The notes under the pieces were generated by a model, which did not search any database, had not been told where the DNA came from, and worked only from the letters and a program-made list of their open reading frames with translations. A program made the position numbers and the translations under genes. 64,000 bases of DNA from the NCBI RefSeq assembly GCF_041928815.1, contig NZ_JBHFEI010000010.1:62001-126000 (forward strand). The letters run 5' to 3'. Origin of the DNA: JBHFEI01 sp041928815. GTDB lineage: Bacteria > Pseudomonadota > Alphaproteobacteria > Rhizobiales > Rhizobiaceae. The stretch's first letter is position 1, and each line of letters begins with the position of its first letter. Positions 34,137 to 42,631 of the stretch are shown piece by piece.

Positions 34137-35516
34137 TCATGCCCCGGCGGTCAGGTCGTCGAGGAAGCCCTGGCACCAGGCCGCGACGTCATGGGCGAGC
34201 AGGTGGTCCATCATGGCGCGCCAGCGTTCCTTCCGTTCCGCAAGCGGCATGGACAGCGCCTTCGCCAGCGCGTTTGCCGTCCCTTCGGTGTCGTAGGGAT
34301 TGACGAGCAGGGCGCCCTTCAGCTCGCGCGCTGCCCCGGCGAAGCGCGACAGCACCAGCACGCCGGGCTTTTCCGGATCCTGCGCGGCGACATATTCCTT
34401 GGCGACGAGGTTCATGCCGTCGCGCAGCGGCGTGACGTAGCCGACGCTCGCCAGACGGTAGAGGCCGGCAAGCAGGTTGCGGCCGATCGAGCGGTTGATG
34501 TAGCGGATCGGCACCCAGTCGACCGTGCCGATGGCGCCGTTGATCCGGCCCGCCTGTTCCGCCACCATCTTCTGCATCTGCTCGTATTCCGGCACTTCCG
34601 AGCGTGACTTCGGCGTCACCTGCAGGAAGGTCACCTTGTTCTGGTAGCCGGGATTGGTGACGACGAAGCGCTCGAAGGCCTCGAGGCGCTGGGTGATGCC
34701 CTTCGAATAGTCGAGCCGGTCGACACCGATGATCAGGTCGCGGCCCTCGACGCTCTGCTGCGCCTTGCGCACCATGCTGCTCGCCATGGCCTTGCCCGCG
34801 AAGGCGGCGAAGGCGGCCGTCTCGATGCTGATCGGATAGGCGGCGGCCCGGAACATGCGTCCGTGCGAGCGGAAGCGGCCGGGGCCGACCTCGTCACCGA
34901 TCTCCTCGCGCCGGAGGTAGCCGGCGAAGTTCTGCAGGTCGTAGTCGGTCTGGAAGCCGACGAGGTCGCAATAGGCAAGGCCGCGCACGATCTCCTGATG
35001 CGCCGGCATCATCACGACGAGATCGGCGGGCGGCCAGGGAATGTGCAGGAAGAAGCCGATCCGGTTGCTGAAGCCCATCTGCCGGAGTTCGGCGGCAAGC
35101 GGGATCAGGTGGTAGTCGTGGATCCAGATCACGTCGTCGGGCTTAATCAGCGGCGCGAGGCGATGGGCGAAGAAACGGTTGACGCGGAAATAGCCGGCCA
35201 TTTCCTTGCGGCCATATTCGGCGAGGTCCATGCGGTAGTGGCAGAGCGGCCAGAGCACGCGGTTGGCGAAGCCGTGATAGTATTCCTCGACGTCGGTGGC
35301 CGTCAGGTCGGTGAGCGCATAGGTGATGGCATCGCGCTCCTCGATCGCCAGCGGCCCCGGCTCGGCCTCGGCGCTGGTCTTGCCCGACCACCCCATCCAG
35401 ATGCCGCCGCGCTCCTTGAGGGCCGCCTGCAGGGCGACCGCGAGGCCGCCCGCCGGCGGCGATCCATCTTTGGCGGGAAGCGGAACGCGGTTGGAGACGA
35501 CGATCAGGCGACCCAT
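34137..35516 (-). CDS. otsA: Trehalose-6-phosphate synthase
   Basis: Makes trehalose 6-phosphate from UDP-glucose and glucose 6-phosphate (GT20 family), an osmoprotectant route. 459 residues. Signature segments: IVVSNRVPLP at the N-terminus with a GG loop (PPAGGLAVAL), IWIHDYHLIPLAAELR (about residue 128), GVDRLDYSKGI (about 259) and LRDGMNLVAKEYVAAQ (about 356). AAAGGGCTCTGTC precedes the ATG. No otsB phosphatase gene is adjacent. Confidence 0.97.
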   Translation of the reverse strand: MGRLIVVSNRVPLPAKDGSPPAGGLAVALQAALKERGGIWMGWSGKTSAEAEPGPLAIEERDAITYALTDLTATDVEEYYHGFANRVLWPLCHYRMDLAEYGRKEMAGYFRVNRFFAHRLAPLIKPDDVIWIHDYHLIPLAAELRQMGFSNRIGFFLHIPWPPADLVVMMPAHQEIVRGLAYCDLVGFQTDYDLQNFAGYLRREEIGDEVGPGRFRSHGRMFRAAAYPISIETAAFAAFAGKAMASSMVRKAQQSVEGRDLIIGVDRLDYSKGITQRLEAFERFVVTNPGYQNKVTFLQVTPKSRSEVPEYEQMQKMVAEQAGRINGAIGTVDWVPIRYINRSIGRNLLAGLYRLASVGYVTPLRDGMNLVAKEYVAAQDPEKPGVLVLSRFAGAARELKGALLVNPYDTEGTANALAKALSMPLAERKERWRAMMDHLLAHDVAAWCQGFLDDLTAGA

Positions 35517-35729
35517 GACAGAGCCCTTTCATAATTTTGCCGGAACAGCCCGGATGCTCTCGACCGCGGACCTGCCGCGGCCATATTGCTGGACATTGCC
35601 CTCTTCAAACGCCCGGCCCCGCTCGTCCGTTGCATCGCGGCAGACATCCCGGTCGGCGCGCCCGGCATTTCCATCGGCGGGGACGTGCTTTCCGCGCGGA
35701 AGGCCAGCCCCCGGCGCGATGAAGTGCCC

Positions 35730-35808
35730 CCGCCTCGGCGTCGGACACTGCCCCTGAAAACAGACGGCGAGAGCATGTCGGGTGGTCCAGCCTCACCGGA
35801 AATGCCCT
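35730..35808 (+). repeat. Dispersed intergenic repeat, family R1, copy 1
   Basis: Shares CTCGGCGTCGGACACTGC, then an A-rich piece, GAGCATGTC and a hairpin ending TCACCGGAAATGCCC with the R1 copies near 37.0, 45.1 and 45.8 kb. The terminal hairpin is a diverged form of the one at 45910-45949. It lies just beyond the 3' end of the transposase remnant, in the otsA upstream region. Confidence 0.55.
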
Positions 35809-35834
35809 GCGCTGTGGTGACACTCGCATCCTGG

Positions 35835-36515
35835 GAGCCATAGCATGATGTGGCGATCTTAATGAACCCGGTGATTTTGGCAGCGATTTTGTCGCAGCGC
35901 GTGGCGACCCGTCACCGCTGCCTGAGCTTGGCGAGGAAACTCCGAATGCCCCAGCGGGCCTTGCAAGCGATGCGATCGCAAGCATGCGGGTACGTGCGAT
36001 GCCGGCACGGTGGAATGACCGGTTCGCCGCCCTGTTCGAGGATGGTGTCATGCAGGCTGCCTGCCTCTGTCTGGCCGGCATGCCCCTGACGAGGGCGCAG
36101 GCAGGGGCATGCCGTTCTGCCGGCCAGGTCCGGGTGGACGCGGACCGGAAGGCCGGACACGTCGACGGCTGCTTGGATCCCGCTGCCTGATCCGCGCGGG
36201 AGCGAGCGGGAGCCTGAGCCTGCCCACTCCCTTTCTCGTCGGCCGCCGCCGGCCCGAGGCTGCGCGCGGAGGATTGTCGCATCGATCGCAAGCCATTTCA
36301 GGTTCGGATCAATGGCCGTGGCTCCAAGACCCTGGTTGGACACAGCCTGTCCGGTCCGACGACAGGAACATCGCGTCACCGTCCGAGAAGGCCCGATCGA
36401 TCCTCCGGCAGATCGCGCCCGCGCGCATTCTACCGGGCCAGCCATGGCACGGCATCAATAGACCGGTGCCCATCACCGAGCCCGGACGTCGGTCTCGAAT
36501 CTGACGCGCCGCCAA
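35835..36515 (-). pseudogene. Degenerate IS5-family transposase
   Basis: Minus-strand translation shows successive pieces of an IS5/IS427-type DDE transposase in broken frames: DPNLKWLAIDATILRAQ (first catalytic Asp region), then VSGLPVRVHPDLAG, GEPVIPPCRHRTYPHACDR, KARWGIRSFLAKLRQR, then an in-frame TGA (about 35911) followed by RVATRCDKIAAKITGFIKIA, the usual C-terminus. The glycine-rich SRGGFSTKIH block and much of the N-terminus are decayed. No clear terminal inverted repeats or target duplication were found, so it is an old insertion. Confidence 0.75.
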
Positions 36516-36552
36516 AACGGAATCCCGGATCCCCGAAGTGATTCTTCAGCCC

Positions 36553-36654
36553 AAAGCGTATCGCGATCTTTCAGATTCGCTCGTACGCTTTAGTCTTTGT
36601 TTTTGCGCGTGTCTTTTCGCAAAGCCGCTGCACACCTTTGCGGGACACGCTTTA
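36553..36654. repeat. Two-palindrome intergenic mosaic repeat, family R2
   Basis: About 100 bp with two successive palindromes: AAAGCGTA (36553-36560) pairs with TACGCTTT (36584-36591), and GCGTGTC (36607-36613) with inner CGCAAAG pairs with CTTTGCG and GACACGC (36644-36650). Size and two-palindrome layout resemble the RIME class described in rhizobia; this is from memory of that class, not a database match. The right end overlaps the TAA stop of the next gene. Confidence 0.7.
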
Positions 36655-36987
36655 GCGACCTTTGAGGGTGCGCATCACATCGGGAGATCGGCTGCCACGT
36701 TCGGCTGCCATGAACTCCCTAAATGTCACGCGTTTTGCGGCAACGGCGTCGGCTGTGCGTTTGCGGAACACCCGTGGCGTGTTCGCGGCGGAGACGTTGA
36801 GTATAGGGGAAATATCCTGGATTACGCCAGACGGTGCACGACGTTCGATGCGAGCGGCACAGGCGGCGACCTGACTTTGGCGTATGGCGGAATCTTTGGC
36901 GATGACCATTTGAAAATTGTCGTCGCCCGACTGTGTCGGCACACCGCATCCGCCGATCGCAAGGCTGACGAGGGCCATGGCCGTCAT
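36652..36987 (-). CDS. Small putative lipoprotein, unknown function
   Basis: 111 residues from ATG 36987. MTAMALVSLAIGGCG looks like the end of a lipoprotein signal peptide with Cys in the lipobox, but the usual basic N-region is missing; the preceding in-frame codons (KCSKT) are basic yet have no start codon close by. The mature part has one further Cys and an Arg-rich C-terminus (RVFRKRTADAVAAKRVTFRE). No family recognised. Composition is less GC-rich than its neighbours. Repeat R1 begins 5 bp upstream of the start codon and repeat R2 overlaps the stop codon, so the gene may be a trimmed remnant. Confidence 0.5.
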   Translation of the reverse strand: MTAMALVSLAIGGCGVPTQSGDDNFQMVIAKDSAIRQSQVAACAARIERRAPSGVIQDISPILNVSAANTPRVFRKRTADAVAAKRVTFREFMAAERGSRSPDVMRTLKGR

Positions 36988-36991
36988 GGTT

Positions 36992-37072
36992 TTAGAGCAT
37001 TTCCAGCCGAAGCGTGATCCCTTCGGCATCGGAGAATGCGACAAAAAGAAGGATTCAGAGCATTTCCCGTGA
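36992..37072 (+). repeat. Dispersed intergenic repeat, family R1, copy 2
   Basis: Reads GAGCATTTCCAGCCGAAGCG, then CTTCGGCATCGGAGAATGCG, an A/G-rich spacer and a second GAGCATTTC. The same order of blocks is found inverted at 45111-45187 and directly at 45793-45949. It lies immediately upstream of the small lipoprotein gene. Confidence 0.65.
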
Positions 37073-37137
37073 TTGCGAATGCACACCGCGTATAGGCCCG
37101 GTTCGGGCCTATACGCGCTCTTTGTAAGCAGACGCTT

Positions 37138-37839
37138 TTATGCCACGTCGCTGGCATAGATTCGTGCCAGGCCGGTATGGATATGCGCCAGTATCTCCTG
37201 CGAGCGGATCGAAAGATGCCCGGCGACGAGCGCGGCGGCAGCCTCGGCGTCGCGGGCGCGGACGGCGGAGAGGATCAGCGCGTGCTCACCGAGCGAGGCA
37301 TCGCGGCGCGCGGGTTCTTCGAGGTTGATGTAGCGGACGAAGCGGATGCGCGCATTGATGTTGGCGAGATAGCGCAGCCGCTCGGCATTGCCCGCGAGCC
37401 CCGCCAGCCGGATATGGAAGGTCTCGTCGGCATTGACCAGTTCGTCGAGCGTGCTGTCGGCCTGTCGTTCCGCGCTCGCCCGCCAGTCGGCCGCGATCGC
37501 GTCGACGGCGTCGGGGTCGGCCACCGCGCAGGCCCGGCGCACGGCGGAGACCTCGAGATCGGCGCGCACCGCATAAAGTTCGGCGATCTCGGTGGCGCTC
37601 AGCCTGCGGCAGAAGAAGCCGCGTCCGGGCTCCATGACGACGAGGCCGTCGGCGATCAGCCGGTTCAGGGCTTCGCGCACCGGTGCCCGGCTCATGCCGA
37701 GAAAGGCCGCAAGCTCCACCTCGTTGATCCGCTCGCCGGGCCGGTAGCCGAAGCGCACGGTCCGCTCGCGGATGTGCTGGTAGGCACGGTCCACCGTGTT
37801 TTCCGGCACCGCCACCGTCCTCTCGCCCGCCTTCGCCAC
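37138..37839 (-). CDS. GntR family regulator, FadR/FCD subfamily
   Basis: 233 residues from GTG 37839, which has GAAGGAG just upstream; ATG 37875 and ATG 37911 are in-frame alternatives with weaker sites. The winged helix (about residues 15-80) has GYRPGERINEVELAAFLGMSR, then PVREALNRLIADGLV. The FCD ligand domain (about 95-220) carries the metal-binding pattern with ADETFHIRLAGLAGN and later SLGEHALILSAVRARD / AAALVAGHL. Divergent from the aminotransferase gene, which it probably controls; CTGTCGACAG between them is a candidate operator. Confidence 0.92.
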   Translation of the reverse strand: MAKAGERTVAVPENTVDRAYQHIRERTVRFGYRPGERINEVELAAFLGMSRAPVREALNRLIADGLVVMEPGRGFFCRRLSATEIAELYAVRADLEVSAVRRACAVADPDAVDAIAADWRASAERQADSTLDELVNADETFHIRLAGLAGNAERLRYLANINARIRFVRYINLEEPARRDASLGEHALILSAVRARDAEAAAALVAGHLSIRSQEILAHIHTGLARIYASDVA

Positions 37840-37920
37840 GCCGGCTCCTTCCTGATGTTCCGCCGTCGATAGCATGGCGCCTTGACGCGCACAAGAAATC
37901 GGGTCAATCATTCGTCAGCG

Positions 37921-37930
37921 CTGTCGACAG
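37921..37930. promoter_or_regulatory. Palindrome between gntR and the aminotransferase gene
   Basis: CTGTCGACAG, a perfect 10-bp palindrome 45 bp before the aminotransferase start and about 82 bp before the gntR start. FadR-type regulators often bind short palindromes with a GT...AC core, so it is a candidate operator, though short enough to occur by chance. Confidence 0.35.
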
Positions 37931-37974
37931 TACGGTCGGCAGAGAAAAGGCGGATCCATCCGGAGGGACGAACG

Positions 37975-39363
37975 ATGAGCGAGACGATCAGGGCGATGCA
38001 GGAGCGGCTGCTGTCGAAGCGGGCGAAGACGCTGCTTCACCATCCGCAGGGTATGGGCAACTACTTCACCTTCAAGACGGCGATCGACATTCTCGGGCTG
38101 AACTGGGACGACGTCGCCCCGGGCGGCGTCTACAACGTCACCGGCGCCGGCTACTACGACATGGGCTACATGGCCAACCATATCGGTCCGTCCAGGGCGG
38201 CGCTCGACGCCTTCCTCAAGGCCTCGACCCATGAGAAGCTCGCGATCTATCCGCCGGACTGCTTGCCGGAACTGAAGACACTGGTGGCGGAGAAGAAGTT
38301 CGGCCGCAGCCTCGGTGCCGATTTCGAGGTCATGGGCGTCGAGGGCGCGCAGGGCGGTATCGGCTATACCTACATGACCTTCCTCGACGAAGGCGACGAG
38401 GTGATCGCCACCGATCCCGGCTATTTCCACTTCGTCCCCGCCGCCGAGGCCTGCGGCGCCAAGGTCGTGCCGATCGAGCTGAACGAGGGCAACGGCTACC
38501 GGCTGCAGCCGGCCGAGGTCGAGGCGAAGATCACCGAGCGCACCAAGATGATCGTCGTCTGCGACCCGATCAACCCGTTCGGCACGGTTCAGACGAGGGA
38601 GGAACTTCTGGCGCTCGCCGAGATCGCCCGCCGCCACGGTCTCGTCATCTTCAACAACATCACCCACAACACCCACCGGACCGATGCGTCGGCGCAACAG
38701 ATTCCGATGGCCTCGCTGCATTCGGCCGAGACGCCGATGGACCACGTCATCTCGGTCAGCGGCATGTCGAAGGGCTATGGCATGCCGGCGATCCGCGTCG
38801 GCTTCATGGCAGGCCACCCGGGCCTCCTGCGCGGCGCCTTCCTCACCAAGATGGAGATCACCAAGATCCACATCAACTATCCCGGCCAGTATGCGGCGCT
38901 CGCCGCCATGCAGGACACGGACTACCTCGCCGCGAGCACAGAAACGATCCGGCGCAACTACGCCCATATCGAGGAGACCGTCGCCGCGACGCCGGGCGTC
39001 GCCATTCCGGTGAAGCCGTCCTACGGTTTCTGCATGATGATCGATGTCGCCGGCACCGGCGTGACGGCGCAGGAGATCACGGTTGGCCTGTTGAAGCACA
39101 AGGTCGCCGCCATTCCGGGCGACGGGCTCGGCGACGTCAAGGCGGCCGACTATCTCCGCCTCAACTATTCGCATCCGGACATCGCCTGCTTCGAGGCGTT
39201 CCGGAAAGCGCTGCCGCTGGCGATCGCCGAGGCGCAGGCCGGCGACTATATCGAGCCGGTCGCCGCCTTCTTCGAGAAGATCGGCACGGCGCGCGGTCGT
39301 CAGATCATCGAAAAGCTGAAGGCCCGCCGCGCCACGCCGGCGGTCCTCGACGCGGCCGAATAG
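37975..39363 (+). CDS. PLP-dependent aminotransferase, class I/II
   Basis: 462 residues, fold type I. CGGAGGGACG lies just before the ATG. Recognisable segments: VEGAQGGIGYTYMTFLDEGDEV near the PLP phosphate site, CDPINPFGTVQTREEL (about residue 199, the NP motif), and SVSGMSKGYGMPAIRVGF (about 259), where the Lys should bind PLP. An Arg expected to hold the substrate carboxylate lies in DYLRLNYSH near residue 400. Slightly longer than typical aspartate/tyrosine aminotransferases because of a C-terminal tail. Substrate unknown; the divergent GntR regulator suggests induction by an amino or keto acid. Confidence 0.9.
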   Translation: MSETIRAMQERLLSKRAKTLLHHPQGMGNYFTFKTAIDILGLNWDDVAPGGVYNVTGAGYYDMGYMANHIGPSRAALDAFLKASTHEKLAIYPPDCLPELKTLVAEKKFGRSLGADFEVMGVEGAQGGIGYTYMTFLDEGDEVIATDPGYFHFVPAAEACGAKVVPIELNEGNGYRLQPAEVEAKITERTKMIVVCDPINPFGTVQTREELLALAEIARRHGLVIFNNITHNTHRTDASAQQIPMASLHSAETPMDHVISVSGMSKGYGMPAIRVGFMAGHPGLLRGAFLTKMEITKIHINYPGQYAALAAMQDTDYLAASTETIRRNYAHIEETVAATPGVAIPVKPSYGFCMMIDVAGTGVTAQEITVGLLKHKVAAIPGDGLGDVKAADYLRLNYSHPDIACFEAFRKALPLAIAEAQAGDYIEPVAAFFEKIGTARGRQIIEKLKARRATPAVLDAAE

Positions 39364-39451
39364 TCGAGAACGGACGCCATCCGCGAAACCGGGTGGCGTC
39401 CCGTCGCCGCCGGCGTCATGCTGCGCCTTCCTGAACGAGGAGGCAAGGCGC

Positions 39452-40084
39452 ATGAGACGGCCGGGATCGATGAAGGCGCTGGAGGCACTCGGCCGCGTCC
39501 GGCTGTCAGAAAATTTCTTCTTCCGCGATTTCCTCCATTCGGAGATCGCCGACTTCTATCGTATCCCCAACCTGCCCGACGATCCCGACCTGGCGATCGC
39601 CGCCGGGCGAAAACTCTGCGAAGACCTGCTGGAGCCGCTGCAGGCCTCGTTCGGGCGCCTGCACATCCGCTCCGCCTATCGCAACGCCGCCGTCAATGAT
39701 TTCGGCAACCGCAACAGGCTCAACTGCGCCTCGAATGCGGCCAGCGCCGCCGACCACATCTGGGACCGGCGCGACGCGGACGGCCATATGGGCGCGACGG
39801 CCTGCGTCGTGGTGCCGCTCACCCATGACCGGCATCCGGAGGACGGCGGCTGGCAGGGGCTCGCCTGGTGGATCCACGATCACCTGCCCTATGGTTCGCT
39901 CTGCTTCTTCCCGAAGCTCTGGGCGGTCAACATAAGGTGGCAGGAGGCGCCGGAGCGGCTGATCCGCTCCTATGCCGCGCCGCGCGGTATCCTTACCCGT
40001 CCGGGCATGGACAACCATGCGGGCGATCATTCCGCCCTCTATCCGGGTTTTCCGGCGTTTCAGGGCGCGATGCTCATCCGGTAG
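39452..40084 (+). CDS. Conserved hypothetical protein, possible M15-like peptidase fold
   Basis: 210 residues, no signal peptide or membrane segment. GAGGAGG about 8 nt upstream supports the ATG. The order of conserved features, IRSAYRNAAVN (about residue 75), then NCASNAASAADHIWDRRDADG (about 90-110, split here: NCASNAASAADH and IWDRRDADG), then WWIHDHLPYGSLCFFP (about 138), recalls D-Ala-D-Ala peptidase (M15/Hedgehog-type) proteins. The His/Asp spacing is unusual and the catalytic assignment is inference. The 3' end overlaps the convergent GNAT gene by 25 bp. Confidence 0.75.
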   Translation: MRRPGSMKALEALGRVRLSENFFFRDFLHSEIADFYRIPNLPDDPDLAIAAGRKLCEDLLEPLQASFGRLHIRSAYRNAAVNDFGNRNRLNCASNAASAADHIWDRRDADGHMGATACVVVPLTHDRHPEDGGWQGLAWWIHDHLPYGSLCFFPKLWAVNIRWQEAPERLIRSYAAPRGILTRPGMDNHAGDHSALYPGFPAFQGAMLIR

Positions 40085-40509
40085 CGCACATGCCCGTCTG
40101 AGGGGACAAAGCTATCATAGAGGGCGCGGGCCCGTTCGTTGGCCTCGTTCGTGTGCCAGTAGAGCCGCGACCAGCCCTTCTCGCGGCAGATCGCGACGAG
40201 GTCGTCGAGAAGCGCCCGACCGACGCCGTGGCCGCGGCTTTGCGCGTCGACGAAGAGGTCTTCCAGATAGCAGTCCGGCGTCGCGACCCAGGTCGAATCG
40301 TGATGGTGGTGGATGGCGAAGCCGACGAGCCGCCCGTCGACCTCGGCGACGCGCATGGTCATGCGCTCCGCGGGGTCGAGGATGCGCGCCCAGGTCGCGG
40401 CCGTCACGGCCGGGTCGAGGTCGACGGCGTAGAAGGCGAGATAGCCGTTCCACAGCGCCAGCCATTCCCCATGGTCCGTCGCACGGGGGTCGCGGATGGC
40501 GACGCTCAT
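40060..40509 (-). CDS. GNAT family N-acetyltransferase
   Basis: 149 residues. The GNAT core is visible: MRVAEVDGRLVGFAIHHHHDS (strands 2-4), YLEDLFVDAQSRGHGVGRALLDDLV (about residues 81-105, acetyl-CoA pyrophosphate loop RGHGVG), then LYWHTNEANERARALYDSF (helix 4 Asn/Tyr). Substrate unknown. Its start overlaps the stop of the aldo/keto reductase gene by 4 bp, so the two are coupled. Confidence 0.92.
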   Translation of the reverse strand: MSVAIRDPRATDHGEWLALWNGYLAFYAVDLDPAVTAATWARILDPAERMTMRVAEVDGRLVGFAIHHHHDSTWVATPDCYLEDLFVDAQSRGHGVGRALLDDLVAICREKGWSRLYWHTNEANERARALYDSFVPSDGHVRYRMSIAP

Positions 40510-41456
40510 TCGCTGGCGTCCGAGAGCATGCGGATCATCTCGTCGGACAGCGCCAGCCGCGCGGCCTTGGTCAGCGCCGTCAGCTGTTCCGGCGTCGTCG
40601 CGCTGGCGATCGGCGCGGTGACGCCCTTGCGCGCCATCAGCCAGGCGAGCGCGATCGTCGCCGGCGTGCTGCCGGTGGCGTCGGCGACGGCATCGAGCGC
40701 GCCGAGGATGCGCATGCCGCGCCCGTCGAGATACTTCGCCGCCGCCTGGCCCCGCGTCTTGCCCTCGATGTCCTTATGCGAGCGGTACTTGCCGGTGAGG
40801 AAGCCGGAGGCGAGGCTGTAATAGGTGATGACGCCGATCTCCTCCGAAAGGCAGAGATTGCGCAAGGGGCCGTCGAAGCCGTCGCGGTCGTAGAGATTGT
40901 ATTCGGGCTGCAGCACGTCGTAGCGCGGCAGGCCCGTCGCGGCCGAGACGTCGAGGGCGGCACGAAGCTGCGCCGAATCGAGGTTCGAAGCGCCGATGGC
41001 ACGCACCTTGCCCGCCTTCAGCAGGCGGTCATAGGCGCCGAGCGTCTCCTCGTAGGGCGTTCCGGCATCCGGCCAGTGGGAGAGATAGAGGTCGACATGG
41101 TCGGTCTGAAGCCGCGTCAGCGAGGCCTCGACCGCCTCGGCGATCCAGCGCGCCGAAAGGCCCTTGCGGTTGTCCCCGAGATCCGAGCCGACCTTGGTGA
41201 CGATCACCACCCGGTCGCGATCGATCTTCGAGCGTTTCATCCATTCGCCGATGATCGTCTCCGACTCGCCGCCGGCATTGCCCGGCGCCCAGGCGGAATA
41301 GACATCCGCCGTGTCGATGGCGTTGAAGCCGGCATCGACGAACTGGTCGAGCAGGGCGAAGGACGTCGCCTTGTCGGCGGTCCAGCCGAAGACGTTGCCG
41401 CCGAAGACGAGAGGCGCGATGGCGAGGCCGGTGCGGCCGAGACTGCGGTTCTGCAT
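40506..41456 (-). CDS. Aldo/keto reductase
   Basis: 316 residues, NADPH-dependent (beta/alpha)8 barrel. Catalytic tetrad elements: NAIDTADVYSAW (Asp and Tyr, about residue 50), KVGSDLG (Lys, about 80) and YLSHWPDAGTPYEE (His, about 118). Cofactor region: ARKGVTAPIASATTPEQL near the C-terminus. The start MQNRSLGRTGLAIAPL at 41456 fits the family and follows CACGGGGATC. Resembles the YajO/general stress group; substrate unknown. Confidence 0.93.
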   Translation of the reverse strand: MQNRSLGRTGLAIAPLVFGGNVFGWTADKATSFALLDQFVDAGFNAIDTADVYSAWAPGNAGGESETIIGEWMKRSKIDRDRVVIVTKVGSDLGDNRKGLSARWIAEAVEASLTRLQTDHVDLYLSHWPDAGTPYEETLGAYDRLLKAGKVRAIGASNLDSAQLRAALDVSAATGLPRYDVLQPEYNLYDRDGFDGPLRNLCLSEEIGVITYYSLASGFLTGKYRSHKDIEGKTRGQAAAKYLDGRGMRILGALDAVADATGSTPATIALAWLMARKGVTAPIASATTPEQLTALTKAARLALSDEMIRMLSDASE

Positions 41457-41640
41457 GGAAAGATCCCCGTGAAGGCTGACGGTGCGGCCGATCCTCGCCG
41501 CCGCCGGCGACGGCCGGATGACAGACATAGACCCGTCCGGCCCGAAGCGAAAGCCCGCAAGGCCCGGTAGGAGCCCGCGCCGCTTGCCGGCCGGCCCGGC
41601 CGATCCTATGGTGCGCCGTCATTGCCAGGAGGAGAGGCTC

Positions 41641-42627
41641 ATGCTGCGTTTCGGTATTCTGTCGACGGCCAAGATCGGCCGCGAACTCGTCATTCCCGCG
41701 ATCCAGGACGCCGAGACCTGCGTGGTGACCGCGATCGCCAGCCGCGACGCTGCCCGCGCCCGCGAGGTCGCCGACCGCTTCTCCGTGCCGCATGCCTTCG
41801 GTTCCTACGAGGAGATGCTCGCCTCCGACACGATCGACGCGGTCTATATCCCGCTGCCGACCTCGCAGCATGTCGAATGGGCGATCAAGGCGGCGGATGC
41901 CGGCAAGCATGTGCTCGTCGAAAAGCCGCTCGGCCTGCATGCCGACGAGATCGCGCCGGTGATCGCCGCGCGCGACCGCAACAAGGTGATCGTCTCCGAG
42001 GCCTTCATGGTCACCTACAGCCCCGTCTGGCGCAAGGTGCGCGCGCTCCTCCAGGAAGGCGCGATCGGCCGGCTGCGCCACGTGCAGGGCGCCTTCACCT
42101 ATTTCAACCGCGACCCCGGCAACATGCGCAACATCCCGTCGCTCGGCGGCGGCGGCCTGCCGGACATTGGCGTCTATCCAACGATCTCAACCCGCTTCGT
42201 CACCGGCAAGGAGCCGCTGCGCGTCCAGGCGACGACCGAGCGCGACCCGGTCTTCGGCACGGACATCTATTCGAGCGTGCGCTCGGACTTCGGCGATTTC
42301 GAGCTCAGCTTCTACATCGCCACCCAGCTCGCGGCGCGACAGGTGATGGTCTTCCACGGCACCGAGGGCTATATCGAGGTGAAATCGCCATTCAACGCCA
42401 ACCGCTATGGCGCGGAGGAACTGGAACTCACCAACCAGAGCCACGGCGAGTCACGCTTCTTCCGCTACCAGGATTGCCGGCAGTACCGGCTTCAGGTCGA
42501 GGCCTTCGCACGCGCCGCTGCCGGCGAGGACGAGGAACTGGTGACGCTCGAAAGCTCGGTCAACAACCAGAAGCACATCGACGCGATCTATCGCGCCAGC
42601 GAGAAGGACGGCTGGGAACCGGTCTGA
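41641..42627 (+). CDS. Gfo/Idh/MocA family NAD(P)-dependent oxidoreductase
   Basis: 328 residues. An N-terminal Rossmann domain (FGILSTAKIGRELVIPAI, about residues 4-21; ASRDAARAREVADRFSV) is followed by the characteristic EKPLG motif in HVLVEKPLGLHADE (about residue 98). The C-terminal substrate domain has GGGGLPDIGVYP (about 173). AGGAGGAGAGGCTC just before the ATG fixes the start. Family members act on sugars, inositols or dihydrodiols; no neighbour reveals the substrate. Confidence 0.93.
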   Translation: MLRFGILSTAKIGRELVIPAIQDAETCVVTAIASRDAARAREVADRFSVPHAFGSYEEMLASDTIDAVYIPLPTSQHVEWAIKAADAGKHVLVEKPLGLHADEIAPVIAARDRNKVIVSEAFMVTYSPVWRKVRALLQEGAIGRLRHVQGAFTYFNRDPGNMRNIPSLGGGGLPDIGVYPTISTRFVTGKEPLRVQATTERDPVFGTDIYSSVRSDFGDFELSFYIATQLAARQVMVFHGTEGYIEVKSPFNANRYGAEELELTNQSHGESRFFRYQDCRQYRLQVEAFARAAAGEDEELVTLESSVNNQKHIDAIYRASEKDGWEPV

Positions 42628-42631
42628 CGCG

